Shown here: positions 1 through 11,966 of the stretch, piece after piece
Position numbering within the stretch: the first letter of the stretch is position 1
Layout: each line of letters opens with the position of its first letter
Program-made: the position numbers and the translations under genes
Source of the DNA: Calycina herbarum
Lineage: Eukaryota; Ascomycota; Leotiomycetes; Helotiales; Pezizellaceae
Length of the DNA stretch: 64,000 nucleotides
Direction of reading: 5' to 3'
Assembly: GCA_001414485.1 (NCBI GenBank)
Contig: LLEY01000154.1
Coordinates: 1-64,000 of the forward strand
The notes under the pieces: model-generated
What the model was told of the DNA's origin: nothing
The model's database searches: none
What the model saw: only the letters and a program-made list of their open reading frames with translations

Positions 1-400
1 AATCCCCACCCCAAGAGCTACCCCCATGATGTCCCCCATAATTCCCCTCCATATCCGAACAAACATCCCAAGCAAACCCCCCATTCCCACTGGAATGATG
101 TCCGCCATGCGTTGGATACATAGCTGCATACTCAGCCTCACTCATAAACCGATCATCTTCTCGGACTTTGGTATATTTCTTGGGACGTTGCCTATAATAC
201 GGACCAGTGTTGTTGATGGGTGTTACGACGAATTTATCATTGGATGGTGGTGGTTTTGAGGAGTTTGAGGGTTGTCTCTTGCCCAGGTAGGCTGTTCTGA
301 TAACTTCTTAGTTTGTGATCTTTATGCGAGGAAGGAGGGAATAGAGGAAGGGAATAGGTACCTAGGAGAAGCCGGTCGAGAAGGTAATGATTCATCGTCT
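1..400 (-). CDS. Unidentified protein, partial (runs off the left edge)
   Basis: An open frame on the minus strand runs from about 296 down to base 1 without a stop and leaves the window. It has a proline/asparagine-rich start, then a charged stretch (KKYTKVREDDRFMSEAEYA) and a Gly/His-rich part (GGHHSSGNGG, GGHHGGSSWGG). A plausible 65-bp intron (297-361, donor GTACCT, acceptor TATCAG) joins it in frame to an upstream exon encoding YEDDESLPSRPASPR, from about 362 to 400. I could not place the exon or exons further upstream or the start codon. A second open stretch at 493-810 may or may not belong to it. I do not recognise a family. Coding is supported only by residue composition and the in-frame splice. 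Confidence 0.4.
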
Positions 401-1671
401 TCGTAACGTTGATTACGTTATTTATTTTTTTTACTTCCAAAACACATCTTCTTTTTCCTCTTTCAAGCAACGAGGGGAGGGACTTCTGTCCTTCAAATCA
501 AATGATTTCCCGCTCCCCAAACTTCGATTCCGCTGGTAAATTTGCGTCCCCCTGGTTTTGGGTTGTCTTTATCCCTAGCCGTATTATTCCATAAAAACGG
601 TATGCCGGTATCGTCTTTCAATCCGTCTCTCGCGTCGTAAATTTCGTAATTGTTGGTATCGCTAATGTTGTTGGTACAGGTTATTTGTTGGTTCCAAAAT
701 AACTTTCTCCAACGAGAAATACTACGCCTTCTTATCCTCCCCCAAACCCTAGTCTCAACACCCCTCACCAATGCCTCGCACACAAAACACCTCATTCTCA
801 CCCCATCCAAAACCGAGCCTCAAAAAAGTCAAAACCCATGAAAAACAACCGCAGCCCAAAACCAGGCATCCAACCCCCATGATTGGACAACCTTACGAGC
901 TAGTCAACATCATGGGTCTAACTACGCATTGCCTCTCATGTGCGGTCTTATGAAAACAGAGGAACGATTCGCCTTTCGTACAGATATCGTGTTTGAAGAT
1001 GGAAAAGGGACCGGTGCGCAGACCCCGGATTCTGCCTCCCAGGTAAGCCTACTTCTAGGTTGTTTGTTCAAAACATCTAAGCAAATATCCCGCATTGTTC
1101 CAAGTATTTAGGAATCACTCTGAATTACTCTAGATAGTTAGAACAATGAACTAGATAGGCAGGTACGAACCTGCCACTTTTACTATCCATCGTGAGGCCC
1201 GTCAGCACAGCATGGTAAAGACCTCATATGTACGTACATACACCGAGTAAACCTCAACCAAATTCATCACCACAAAACTATGGCCTTTGATGAATTATTA
1301 TATTAATTACTATCATCCAGTCCACTCCCATTCATTACAAATAAAATATTGTACGGAGGTAAAACCCCCCAACTCCCAAAACTCCAACCGCTTTTCTTTC
1401 CTCTCTTTTCTTTTCGAAAAAGATTTCCTCACGAGACTATTACATCTGCATATCCCTCAGATTGAGCAAAATTGTCTCCCAACTTCAAACTCGGTTTGAT
1501 TCTCCCTTCTCGCGACTCGGTCCTCAGACCTCTCTTTCATATATCAGCCCATTATCCCATTATCTCGCGAACTATACTCTAGTCGTATTGCTGTTGTATC
1601 CTCGAAATTTCACAAGAGACTTCCAAAATATGCGTCTCGCTTCGTCCGAAGTTATGGCCCTCCCCCAATCA
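401..1671. other. Intergenic region, no firm gene
   Basis: No supported gene. A 105-codon minus-strand frame at 493-810 has no recognisable domain. At about 1157-1187 there is a short palindrome-bearing piece (GGCAGGTACGAACCTGCC followed by ACTTTTACT) that matches the end of the dispersed MITE-like repeat described elsewhere in the window, in reverse orientation. Confidence 0.5.
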
Positions 1672-3007
1672 TCACTTGATCTCGCGTATAATGATCGTCG
1701 TCGCCGTGATCCCAAAGCTCCAGTCCGACTCCTCAACTTTCTTATCATTCAAGTCCAACTCACTCTCACTCTTCTCCCCACCACGAAACACGCTGAACCG
1801 TCCACGGAAAGTTTTCTTCTCCGCTTGACTGCAGCCTGCGGAAATCTCAGTCGTCACTCCAACTCTCGTCAGCCCAAGCATTTCGGCGAACTCGACCGTG
1901 TAATCCTGTGCCTTGACCCTATTCCCGGCCTTTGACGTGTATGTGCTATCGTTCGATTCTCGTCCGTCGGAGTCAAGGTCGGTATCGAATCGTTTTCTCG
2001 CGAAGAAGAAGGAATTTTTGACAAGTGGACGGAGGGTGGCGATGTTGGATGCTGTGATTGCGATGGCGGGTTCGACCATTGACCATTTTACTAGGTTTAT
2101 TCCTTCCCATGACCAGTCATCTGTGAGTGTTAGGCTCCGGATGTAGACGATTCGGACGATGGTTGCGGAACTCGCACTTGAAAAAGAACGTCAGTAACGG
2201 GGTTCCCGTGGCGCAAGGATATGAGAACACAAAATAATTGTCTGGGAACAAAGGTGTAAACTTACAAGAAACCCAGGGAAAGAATCAGAATGACGGAATA
2301 TTTGGTTCTTGGGTTCATCATCATTCTGTAAACGAAGAATATTGGTAGAATTCCAAAGGCCCAATCCGTGAGAGCAGACATTGCAGCATGAGCATATGTT
2401 ACATTTGCCAGAATGTCGCCGTGTAGACATTTACCTGCACCGCCTTCGTATTGATTCCACAGGTAGTTGATCGGAATGCACTGAAGGAGGAGGAAGAAAA
2501 AGTACATGGTGCTGATCACCATGACCACAGTGATAGTCGTATATATGGTCCATATCTGGTAGCGTTTGCTCGCCAGGCGAAGGAAATAAACTCCAATGGA
2601 GAGTTTCGTAACAGCTGTGCAGCTGACATAGAGAAATTCGCAAATAAAAATGTACTGTAATTCATCAGCACAGATCAAGCCCCGGATACTCTCCCATTTA
2701 TACCTTGAAGCCAATCTCCTTGTCCAGCGATGGAATGTTGTACATGTGAGCACCAAGCCCGAAATTAATCGCCTGGAGACAGAGAACACAGAGTGTTGTG
2801 AGCAAGATCTGCAAAAATTAGTGACACTCATTGAAGGATTCACATAAAACCAACCATAGAAGCTACCATCAACCAGTCCTCTCTCCCAAAGAATTTCAGA
2901 ATCCGGGTTCTGACATAAAGTCGTAGAGAGAAGGATAGCCAGGTCAGAAACAAAGCCATTACGGCAATGCCTGTGACTTGTGCCCCGCGAGTCACTCCGG
3001 TATACAT
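1672..3007 (-). CDS. SAT4/rhodopsin-type fungal integral membrane protein
   Basis: Four exons give a 383-aa protein: 2855-3007, 2704-2808, 2266-2654 and 1672-2176. The introns (2809-2854, 2655-2703, 2177-2265) all have GT-AG ends and keep frame. It begins MYTGVTRGAQVTGIAVMALFL and has about seven hydrophobic segments. The EDWLMVAS motif after TM2, CTAVTKLSIGVYFLRL in the middle, CIPINYLWNQY, an ALTDWAFGILPIFFVYRMMMNPRTK loop and a final WSMVEPAIAITASNIATLRPL segment are the hallmarks of the fungal SAT4/PTH11-like rhodopsin family. The cytosolic tail is about 100 residues, Ser/Asp-rich. Some members act as receptors, but the substrate or ligand of this one is unknown. It is a single-copy gene here with no related neighbour. 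The first in-frame ATG before TM1 is taken as the start. Family assignment is firm; function is not known. Confidence 0.9.
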
Positions 3008-5412
3008 GATAGGGAATCGGAGGTTTTCAAAGATTCGAAGTGGTGATTTTGGGGCCCGGAAGTCAAGGCCTCAATAGAGATTTCCCAAGATCAAAAAGGA
3101 GCAGCAAGAGAGCTGTATTGGATGCAAATGAGTGGAAAGATAGAAACCGAGAGAAAAGAGGGATGAGCTGCCCTTATGGAGCAAGGACGACGGCAAGCCG
3201 CTGTCAAAAGAGTGTACTAAACAAGATATCGAGGGAGGGAGAAACAAGTTGACGGGAAAAGTAAAGAGAGGGCCATATCTCCACACACGAGGTATTTAGG
3301 TCGAACCTACCCTTCCTGGAAAGCAGGTAAATAATGTGATTGTATGGACCATGAACCCGGAAACAAACAGACCGGGGGATGGAAGGGGAGGAAGGCACCA
3401 CCTGATCACACCAACGCCAACAGCTACCCAGGTTGGTTGGAAGGAGCAAGTAGAGTTAGAGGCTGCTTCCCTTTTCAACACTTAGTGCCAACCTGGAATC
3501 TACCGATAAACTACTCGATAAACTACTTGTTCTTGGATGGCAATAACGCTTAGCATCCCGTTTTTGCGTGTTACTCTAGCGATGCATCTTCTGGAGGCCG
3601 GGTGAGCAGGCTAGCAAATTGATATCCGGCTTTCAACAGAAACCCCAGCCGGCCGAGTAGCTACACTACACTACACTACGCACTTCATCGAGTTGTGGTT
3701 TATCAACGGTATAAGGTAGTAGTCCTCGAGTCTCGACTGGATCAGCAGGTATTGAGGTAACGGGATCGTGATAGCCACGTCAAATGCACAGGGCAGATCG
3801 CAAATTCGTAGTTGTTGGCGATTAAGGTTTTCTCCGGTTGGTGAAATGTTGTCCATGTTGAAAAAAGGAAAGGCTGGAGTAGAGGTCGCACAAGAGCGCT
3901 AACCACAAAGCTATTGACAAATTGCTTGGCAGCGACCCGAAGACAGGGCTGAGAGAGTATCATTGGTTCCCCCACACAAAAGGATGAACCGCTTCATCTG
4001 TGGTCCTTTGAAGATGATTTCTTTTTGCGATAAGAAGTTGGGAAGAAGGCTTTTCAATTCGTTTTTCGAAGCCGCGTGGGGAGATGGTCTTCAATTCTTT
4101 TATTTGATTTGAAAAGCATGGCAAATGTGTGGGATAGGAGTCGTTGTCGTCACCTAAAAGTGGTGAGAAGTTCTAGAGTTGAGCCGCTCTCGAATTACAA
4201 CACCCGTCCGGAACTCCTAGTCTAAGTGCAGAAAATTTCCGCGGACCGAAAGCAATACTTATCACGAGCATTTTCTTTTCGGAGATTTGAAAGCAACTAC
4301 TGTATGGAGTAGAGCAAAGCGAAAACCCGGTGGACAGACAGGAACAACGTTAATTGAAGCTGGAAAGGTTACCAGCGCACATAACTCAACGCAAATACGA
4401 TAAAAAACCTTTTTAAGGAACACAGAAAATGGAAATTGGCTTCTTGCGCATCTACCTATAGTTTTGTTATATTTTTACGATTTGTTGTTGTTGTTGAATT
4501 GTCACGCTACGCTTTTAGTAGGATCGCAAAGTGTGGTGCCAACTTTTCTGTACACCGGTATTCGATCTCCGTGCAGTTATCGGAGCCGGGCCGAGGGTCG
4601 GCGAAGCTTGCTCGCGGTAGACAAAATAGTGGCAGATTACTTCAAAAATGCCAACGCCTATAACTCGACGCAAATAATCTAAAAACTGTCAAAAATTAAA
4701 ACTTTGCCCATCTGCGAGTATTTTTGTTGTATTTTTGGGATTATTTGTTGTTAATTTATCAAGTTGCGAGAGGATTACGGTCGCAAATTCTGATGCCCAA
4801 CAAGTGCAGTATTAGGCCCTCAAGACAACCCTAACTCAACGCAAACTTAATAAAACCTCGCTAAAAGCTGGTTTTGAGCGAGTTAGACTCTTCCGCATAT
4901 ACTCATATCTTTCTTGTGTTTTCAAGACTTTTTTCCACGTCGTGTTGTTCAATACTGCATGTTTCATGGGGTCAACAATGGGGTGGCAACATTGCAAGGG
5001 AACAATTCTTCAGAACAATTTGCTCCGGAAATCAACATTCCATCAGCAGGTTTGCACCTGGTTACCTAGCTCTCATTGTTCCACCTATATAGGGTAGTTT
5101 AAACACTTAAGATGATATCAACCTAGAGCTTCTGGAACAATTGTTAGCAGTAATTGCCCGTTTCGCTAGAACATCAAAACCATAGCCTGTCTTTAGTATC
5201 AGACAACTCTAACAACTCACACGATGATAATATGAAACTCACGCACAAGATAAGATTATCAGTTCTCTACTATGTATTATTTTCAGTATATTTTTCTGAT
5301 TTTTGTTAAGTGAGTTGTGTGTCTAATAAGTTTGGGGTGTTTTTCTGAGGGGTTCAGTTATCATTTCAACGAACTTTCTTCAAAACTCATCTTTTTATAA
5401 CAAATCATCAAA
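3008..5412. other. Intergenic region with degenerate repeats
   Basis: No gene is supported in these 2.4 kb. There is a short (ACACT)n run near 3664-3678. Three similar stretches start at about 4384, 4660 and 4828 with CTCAACGCAAAT-like text, followed by a T/G-rich stretch and a GGATCGCAAA-like block; they look like decayed direct copies of one unit. A piece of the dispersed MITE-like repeat lies at about 5003-5100 (GCACCTGGTTACCTAGCTCTC, then a GTTCC box). Confidence 0.5.
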
Positions 5413-6593
5413 ATGGCAGAAGTCGCCCTCCCTCAGGTCATTTCCACCAACTATCAACGAGAAGTTCAGGCCATGTATGAGAAATGTTACTCCTGCCTTC
5501 CGACGTTCTGGTTAGCCATTGAAATGTTTTTCATCACCTTCATTTATTGGGGGGCCATGTTTTTTGTATGTACTTTGATGCTCATGGCAATGGTTATGGT
5601 GTTTTGAAGAGGTGAACACGGGCCTTGTAAATAAATCGGCCTCGATTCTAGGGCTCGAAAAATCGGGTTTGCTCCTGCCTATTCATTTTCCAGTTGAGAA
5701 AATACGAGGTTCAAATGTGAGTCCATTCTGTGAGAATACATGCAACTTGACCAAACCATCTGCCATTGTCCCAGTTCTTTTGCAGAAATCTCGTCGGTGT
5801 GTGAATCCTTTTCGAGGAATTGAAATCCTGATTGTTCCAGTCCTTCTCGAAGACCAAAATCCCAATTGTCCCAGTACTTCTCGAAGATTTAAAATTCCAA
5901 TTGTTCAATTCGAGTTGAAGCAGTGGGTTGCTGCTGCACCCGTTCCGGCTGGCTCTCCTTGAAGGAGAAATGTGAAAGCATAGAATTTACTATTCTTAAA
6001 GCTTGTGTTGGTTATTGTTTTCTATGGTATAGCAATGAGCCTTCTTGTTACGATAAAGGGATGGAGTGAGCCCATTCAATCTGATACTTGGACAACAACA
6101 ATGGTTGTAAGTATTATATATATTTTTTATAATAGTTATGTATACATTCTAATCAGAATTCTAGGGTGCTCTCAACATCTACTGGATTTCGTTTGGACTC
6201 ATTGTCCCAAGACACTTGAACATCGGCCCCTTGGACCCAAGCCTCATTTACTCACGACTCTTCATGGAAACCTGTCTGGTCGCACTTTCCGCTTTTGCAC
6301 TGGCACTGGGTAGTATGGCATTTCACCAATCGTTGTGGGACAATACCTGGAATTATCTGGATAAACGAAATGTCTTCTGTTTGATTCTCGATTGCGCTTG
6401 CATGGGTATCGACGCCCTACTATTCGGTTTTCTTTTTATGGACCTATACGAAATGAAGGAATTGAAGAAGTCTGAGGTTATTGAAGCAAGGCATCAACAG
6501 AACAAGCACGACTGTAAAATGAATAGATTGAACCAACGGCCAAGAAGGAGCTCGCGGGAGTACAAGTATGGAGAGGGAGGAAGTTTGGTTTGA
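5413..6593 (+). CDS. Small multi-TM membrane protein with CxxC motif
   Basis: Modelled as three exons: 5413-5565, 6002-6106 and 6165-6593, giving 228 aa. The second intron (6107-6164, donor GTAAGT, branch CTAAT) is clear. The first (5566-6001, donor GTATGT) is long at 436 bp and less certain; it holds two direct repeats of a GTTCCAGTCCTTCTCGAAG-like unit (about 5838-5905). The protein starts with a short polar tail, then CYSC (codons 25-28) directly before the first TM (FWLAIEMFFITFIYWG). Three more hydrophobic segments follow, and the C-terminal tail is basic (RPRRSSREYKYG). The CxSC-then-TM start resembles the proteins at 7726 and 8681, so it may be a distant, longer member of that family. 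No known domain was recognised. Confidence 0.6.
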
Positions 6594-7633
6594 TTTTTTA
6601 GCAATAGAAACTAATTCTGATTCTAAACTAGTGCTGTGGATACTACAATTCGGACCTTGTTGAGCGTAGTTGTAGGGGAGGTTTAGTTCTGGCTTGTTAT
6701 GCTTATACTCATACGTTGTGTTAGATTGCGGGTTGCATTGTGGCTGGGAGTGGCGGGTTTTATTATGTTTTTGTCTTGGGCTTTTTACTTTTGCTGGGGG
6801 GTTTCTTGGGATGGGAGAGGAGTTCATTGATAGGGGGAGTTTTTTATGAATCATTGAGAGTGGTATTTTCTGGGGGTTGGTGTGTGGTATAGATAGGCGT
6901 TGTTATGATTTTAATCTATTCATTCTTTTGGTTATTTACCATGCTAGAGATATTAATAATTTTGTATAAGTGAACGAAAGTACTAAACTTACTAGACAAC
7001 TTATCTTTTATCTAGTATACTAAAAGTGTATTTAACTACTCTACTTGAGCAGTTTGAATAGAGTAGAGTAGAGTAGAGTAGAGTAGTTACTCTTCGAAAC
7101 TCAAGTAGTACTCGATCAATCTACAAATAGAAGTTATATATAGATATAGCTGAAAAGTTACTATTTTCGTTATATTCTTCAAGAAACAGTAGCAAAGATG
7201 CAAAAGAACGATTGAACTCCGAGTTCTCAGACTTAAGATTGAAGGTTTAGTCACTACGGAAAATAGCCAGTAAGAACGTACGGAGAGAATTGCCTCACCT
7301 GTGAAGTTGAAAAGTTAGTTAGCCGCTCGATAATCTACTGACTAAGTTAGCTTACGACGGACAAAATTGCTGCAGTGAATACTTCAAACGTATACCTGAC
7401 TACTCAGCTCTCGTTGTTCCAGATCCATAGAGTAACAAGCTAAAAGTATTCTAAAAAGTTTGAACAATCTAAGTTACTTGACCCAGATTTTCTCAGACAA
7501 GGGTTTGCATTGTTTCAGGCACTTAGGTTGATGTTTTGAATTGTGTTACGAAATTGGAAGAATGACGGAATAGGCACGTTGCGGGGCCAACTATTTAGAC
7601 CACCACACTAAATATGTCTAACCAAGGGGGTTC
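6594..7633. other. Intergenic region with microsatellite and repeat copy
   Basis: No gene is supported. A (GTAGA)n run of about five units lies at 7060-7086, flanked by CTACT/AGTAG text resembling the fold-back element near 23 kb. A degenerate copy of the dispersed MITE-like repeat lies at about 7363-7435. Confidence 0.5.
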
Positions 7634-7663
7634 GGCTATCCACTATAATAGTTCCCCCACAAC
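7634..7663 (+). promoter_or_regulatory. Conserved TATA-type promoter block
   Basis: GCTATCCACTATAATAG followed by a C-rich stretch and AACCTCAA, ending about 65 bp before the start codon at 7726. Almost the same block precedes four other copies of this gene family (8560, 28499, 28902, 29732). Conservation is higher than in the surrounding non-coding sequence, which suggests a core promoter or transcription start region. That role is inference. Confidence 0.6.
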
Positions 7664-7725
7664 CTCAAATACTCTTTGTTCAACTTCTGAAAAATATTTT
7701 GAAATTCTTCTACAACTCAGTAGTC

Positions 7726-8251
7726 ATGACAAACATCACCTCTCCCTCAGACGACATTCCCACCAACACAAAGTCAGAAAATCAAAATGCGTCTCCGAAA
7801 TGCCACTCGTGTATTGTAACACGTCGTGAAAACTTCGCAGTTATCCTCGCATGCTCTGCCACCAGCTTCCTTTGCTTAACCTGTGTTGGGGGCACTTTTA
7901 TGTTATTCATGTGTATGATCACCACCCCGGGAAGTCCAGACGAATTCAGGATTGCAGCAATATTTACCATTTTGCTTTTCTTCTCCACCTTCGTTACATA
8001 TTTCGTTATGCGCGCCATGATGATCGTGGCTGTGGAGACAACGTTGCTGTGTTCACTTGCTGGATTTTCCGCCAGGGAGTTTATGGAGAATTTCACGGAT
8101 ATGTGGTTTGTGCCGGGCCCGAAGTACAGGGAGGTTAGTTGTGAGATGCAGTTTTGGTGGTTTGAATGCTGATATATTTGGCCATTAGTCAGGGTGTCAC
8201 TGTTACTTTACCCGGAGAAAAGGAGAGGGCAAGATTTCACTTCCTGTGTGA
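7726..8251 (+). CDS. Small CxxC two-TM membrane protein, spliced C-terminal exon
   Basis: Two exons, 7726-8133 and 8189-8251, give 156 aa. The 55-bp intron (8134-8188) has donor GTTAGT, branch TGCTGAT and acceptor TTAG; without splicing, the frame runs on to an unrelated stop. The start at 7726 is chosen because MTNITSPSDD aligns with MANNDSSSDG of the neighbour; an upstream in-frame ATG exists at 7699. Order of features: polar N-tail, CHSC motif, TM1 (about 45-70), short loop TTPGSPDEF, TM2 (about 82-108), then the amphipathic EFMENFTDMWFVPGPK segment. The spliced C-terminus ends in YFTRRKGEGKISLPV. The same architecture recurs in the copies at 8681 and 29851. I know of no named family. Role unknown; presumed membrane protein with the CxxC on one face. 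Confidence 0.75.
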
Positions 8252-8340
8252 AAATTTTGACATTCTTGCTGGAACGAAGTAGGTGATATGACATCTTTCT
8301 AATGGTAACCTGTTAAAAGGCTGACTTCCTCGCTAATTAG

Positions 8341-8391
8341 TCACCTTGTCAATGTTATTTTACATGGGAAAGAATGGGAGGGCGATTTTGA
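8341..8391 (+). other. Duplicated terminal exon, possibly alternative
   Basis: About 150 bp after the real last exon of the 7726 gene there is a second copy of its 3' module: branch GGCTGAC, acceptor CTAATTAG, then SPCQCYFTWERMGGRF and a stop. It is homologous to the last exon (SxC..YFT...). The GKIxLPV end has slid out of frame. It could serve as an alternative last exon or be a relic. A matching second copy follows the pseudogene at 29851. Confidence 0.45.
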
Positions 8392-8559
8392 AATTGCCTG
8401 TATTGTACTTTTATCAGGAAAGCAGCACTTCAATACTTCAGCATGCCTACCTGGCACTCGCTGTTCCGACTTTATAGGGTAAATTTAATTAGTTCATTCA
8501 TATTTCAAGAACGTACAAAAAAAGATGTCTACTGCTGTGTGAGTCACCAAGGAAGGCTT

Positions 8560-8590
8560 GGCTATCGACTATAATAGTGCCCGCACAACA
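8560..8590 (+). promoter_or_regulatory. Conserved TATA-type promoter block
   Basis: GGCTATCGACTATAATAGTG followed by CCCGCACAACA, about 90 bp before the start codon at 8681. It is one of five near-identical blocks upstream of this gene family. Confidence 0.6.
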
Positions 8591-8680
8591 ATCCTTTTAA
8601 CGATCATCTTTGTCTTTCTCTTTCTCTTTCTCTAAAACAAATCGAAATACATCCTCTCACAACACAAGTAGTCATCAACG

Positions 8681-9192
8681 ATGGCAAATAACGACTCATC
8701 CTCAGACGGCATCGATACCGACTTCGAATCCAAGAAACTGCCAGCTGTTGAGCCATGTCAATCATGTAGTACTACGCTTAAAATAGCCAGTGGCGCAACT
8801 ATAGTCAACGTCTTTCTTATGCTATTCATCATATATGTCTTCTGGATAGTGGGCATGTGTATGTTTATGGTAGAACTGGAACACGCTGGATTTTGGCTTT
8901 TGATTCTTTTCAATATTGTCTTGGTCTTCTGTTCCGCTATCCTGATGCATCAATGGGCGCTTAGGGATGTAAGGAGGGCATTGCTGGAAGGGCCAGATCG
9001 TTTTACTGTGGACGAGTTTATGAAGCTCTCCAGCGGCAGGTTTCTTTCTGAGCCAGAAGACCGCTCCACCGAGGTTGGTGATAACATGTTCTAGTAGTGA
9101 GCCTGTTTGAACGCTGACTTCTCGCTAATTAGTCATCTCGTCATATTTACTTCACACGGGAAGAAGAAGGCAAAATTACACTCCCTGCGTAG
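8681..9192 (+). CDS. Small CxxC two-TM membrane protein, spliced C-terminal exon
   Basis: Two exons, 8681-9073 and 9133-9192, give 150 aa. The 59-bp intron (9074-9132) has donor GTTGGT, branch GCTGACTTC and acceptor CTAATTAG. Reading through it would end the protein at an unconserved GDNMF tail. The spliced tail is SSRHIYFTREEEGKITLPA, which matches the tail of the 7726 protein. N-terminus MANNDSSSDGIDTDFES, then CQSC, TM1 (about 42-66), a short loop, TM2 (about 72-95), and a cytosolic-looking helix containing FTVDEFMKLSSGRFL. It is a tandem duplicate of the gene upstream, about 430 bp away and in the same orientation. Intact and therefore probably functional. The function is unknown. Confidence 0.75.
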
Positions 9193-9784
9193 TACGATAA
9201 GTGCAGGCATTCACGAAGGGGCCAATGGGAAAAGCTAGCTGTGTTGCACAATGTTTGACATCAGCAAACTCAGCATGGATGCACCCGTTATCAATTAATA
9301 AGGGATGGGCAGATAAACAATGGACCAGGCTGTCAGTTAAATGCCAAGAAAGTCATACTACTTACTTAATTGTACTGGAATTTAGACTCGATTTTTCAAA
9401 ACGTTGGGGGTAATGATACTCATTGTTTCAGTCCATCTCGGTAAACGAGCAAACCAAACGAACGATTAATTGAGCTGGACTCAGTCAATCGTTCGTTGGG
9501 CTCGGACAAAAATCGCTTTTTGCCACTTTCCTCGTCCCAATGAACCAATTTCTGTCTTCTTCATTGTATACATCGCCAAGGTATGCAAATATAATTTGCA
9601 CATTAACCAGCGTATAGAATCCAGGTAGTACTATTGGCTTCTGCATAAATGGTGGGGTGGCTTACCCCTCCTTGTGGGGCTTGATCACTATTGACTTTTC
9701 TCACAAAGTAAAAATGAATCACCTTCACATTTACTTGGATTACGAATTCTGTCTACTTCCATAAAGTATGAAGTATTAAAAACC
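9193..9784. other. Intergenic region
   Basis: No gene is supported. A small imperfect hairpin lies at about 9455-9497 (CAAACGAACGATTA against CAATCGTTCGTTGGG). Confidence 0.5.
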
Positions 9785-11863
9785 ATGGGTCACTCATCAA
9801 AACGTAACAATGGTGTCCGAGGCAATTGGAAATGCATACTCATCTGCCTTGCAATGTCCCTAGCGAACTGCCAATACGGCTACGATACCGGAACGATCGC
9901 TGGATTCCAAGCCATGGTTGGATTTCTAAAGGTGTACGGATATCGAGACAAGAAAATGAAGACGGGATGGAATATCGCTACAACACCTCAACAACTGATC
10001 GCCAGCTTCTTAAATGTGGGAACCATCATTGGGGTGCTTCTCACTCCGATTTTCGCGAAGCACTTTGGTCGAAGGCCGGGAATTTGGGTTGCATGTGTGG
10101 TATCATTCATAGCATCTGCTCTGCAATTGGGAACCACAAGTCTTGCAGGATTATATGCTGGTAGGATTTCTATTGGAATTTCGAATGGGTTCTTTATAAC
10201 CTTTGCGAATAGCTATACAGCTGAGTCGAGTCCGGTAATTAATCACTCTGTTTGTCCAAAAAAACCGTCAGAGTTGACACTGTGACTGAGTACCCCTTGT
10301 ATGACGGGAAGAGTCGCCTCGGTGGATTGGACACAGTTATTCAGAAGAGGTCGCTCCTGCCTCTCGGGAAAATGAGATTGTTAAAACGTTCGAATAATGA
10401 AAACAATTGTGCGAACGATCTTGGATAATGGACTCTCATTGTTCTACCTCGTTCGCATAATTAACTCAAATTGTTCAACGGATTTTGGAACAATACTGTT
10501 CCGTGGGTTGGGTGCGCGTCGTCGAACTTCGACCGAGGAGGACCTTACCACCATTCTGGGTTTCTCCTGATATCACGAAGTCTTTGTACCTGACTGACAC
10601 TCGAGCTTTCTGTAGGCTCACTTGCGCGGCATCATCGTCTCTTTCTTTGGAATCTGGGTAAACACGGGTAGCCTACTCGGCGCAATAACAGACAATTTCT
10701 CGAAGGACCTATTAACAAAACTCTCATACCACATCCCACTCGCTTCACTATACGCAATACCCTTCTTTCTAGGAATTCTGGTGATGTTCATCCCCGAATC
10801 ACCCCGATGGCTCCTCATCCAAAACCGACCTGACGAAGCGCGAAAATCGCTCGAGCGTCTAAGGGGCAACTCGCTTACACCAGCCCTCATCGAAGAGGAA
10901 TTTATAGAGATGAAAAGAGGAATTGATGCTGAGAAGGAACTGACTCAGGGGAGGCAGTATACGGCTATGTTCAAAGGAACGGACTTGAGAAGGACTTTAC
11001 TTTGTTTTGCGGTCATTCTTTCGCATTCTTCCTCGGGACTTTGGCTCATTATTTCGTATGGTACTTTCTTTTTTCAAATGGCAGGGATTAAAGAGCCGTT
11101 CAAGGCTTCGATATATAACAAGGTCGCAAACTTAGTTGGGACTGCTATTGGAATGTATTTCTGCTTGAAATGGATGGGACGCCGATCGATGATGATGACG
11201 GGACACTTTTTGCCAGCATTATTTATGTTGGGCATAGCCGTTGCATTTACGGTAGCACCTAACTCCGAAGCTGCTGGGAAAGCCCTTGTTGCATGCGCAC
11301 TTGGTTACTGCTTCTTTTATAATGGCTTTTCCGGAACTTTGAGCTGGCCCTTACTCAACGAGATCGTTTCCTCACGTCTCCGAGTCATAACGATCGGATT
11401 GGGCACCGCTATCACTTATGTTTTCAACTGTGAGATATTTCAACGGAAGGTTCCATGGTCGTTTCTGACTTGCGAGTTTAGGGCTTATCACATTCACAAC
11501 ACCATACTTTATTAACTCCAACGAACTGAATTGGGGTCCAAAAGTGGCATATATTTGGGCTGTATCCAACCTTATTACCGGCAGTGAGTAATCCCCTAAC
11601 AGAATATATGAGGCTCGCTAAATCATTATCGCTTAGTATTCTTTTTCTTCTTTCTTCCCGAGATGAAAGGTCGCACTCTTGAGGAAATCGATGAGCTGTT
11701 CCAAAATCGGGTTTCTGTACGAGATTTCCGGAAATACGAATGCATCTCATCCTCGGAAGCCCGTGAAGCTGCGATTGAGACAAGAAAAGAATTGAATGAC
11801 ATTAGGCAAACGGACTCGACGAAGGAGACTGAGGTATCCCATATAGAGGAAGTCAAAGTCTGA
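9785..11863 (+). CDS. MFS sugar transporter (hexose-type)
   Basis: Four exons: 9785-10234, 10616-11429, 11482-11584 and 11638-11863, about 530 aa. The last two introns (11430-11481, 11585-11637) are typical. The first is unusually long at 381 bp (10235-10615). Twelve-TM sugar-porter features: GYDTGTIAGFQAM after TM1, FGRRPG in the TM2-3 loop, GRISIGISNGF, the PESPRWLL signature before the central loop, GRRSMMMTG in TM8-9, TPYFINSNELNWGPKVAYIW in TM11, and PEMKGRTLEEIDELF at the C-terminus. The last is the PETKG motif with a Thr to Met change. The protein would import a hexose or related sugar or polyol across the plasma membrane by proton symport; the substrate is not predictable. The ATG at 9785 fits the family N-terminus. 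Confidence 0.92.
10380..10520. repeat. Repeat-like sequence inside intron 1 of the MFS gene
   Basis: This part of the long first intron has several copies of AACAATT/TTGTTC text and the words TCTCATTGTTC and AATTGTTC, which recur in the dispersed MITE-like repeats of this window. An old insertion would explain the extra length of the intron. Boundaries are not clear. Confidence 0.35.
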
Positions 11864-11966
11864 GATTGTGCGAAAACGTCTAGGATAATTGAAAGTGTTT
11901 TTTTCAGAAGGTTGGAAGAATGAAGGTAAGACTGTTTCGGACAATATCATCATGACCCGAAATAGA

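Noticed and set aside
5612..5962. 116-codon frame inside the first intron of the 5413 gene
   Set aside because: It overlaps direct repeats, has no domain, and lies between donor and acceptor of a better model.
9452..9503. Short palindrome
   Set aside because: Too short and imperfect to call a mobile element or terminator; noted only in the spacer entry.
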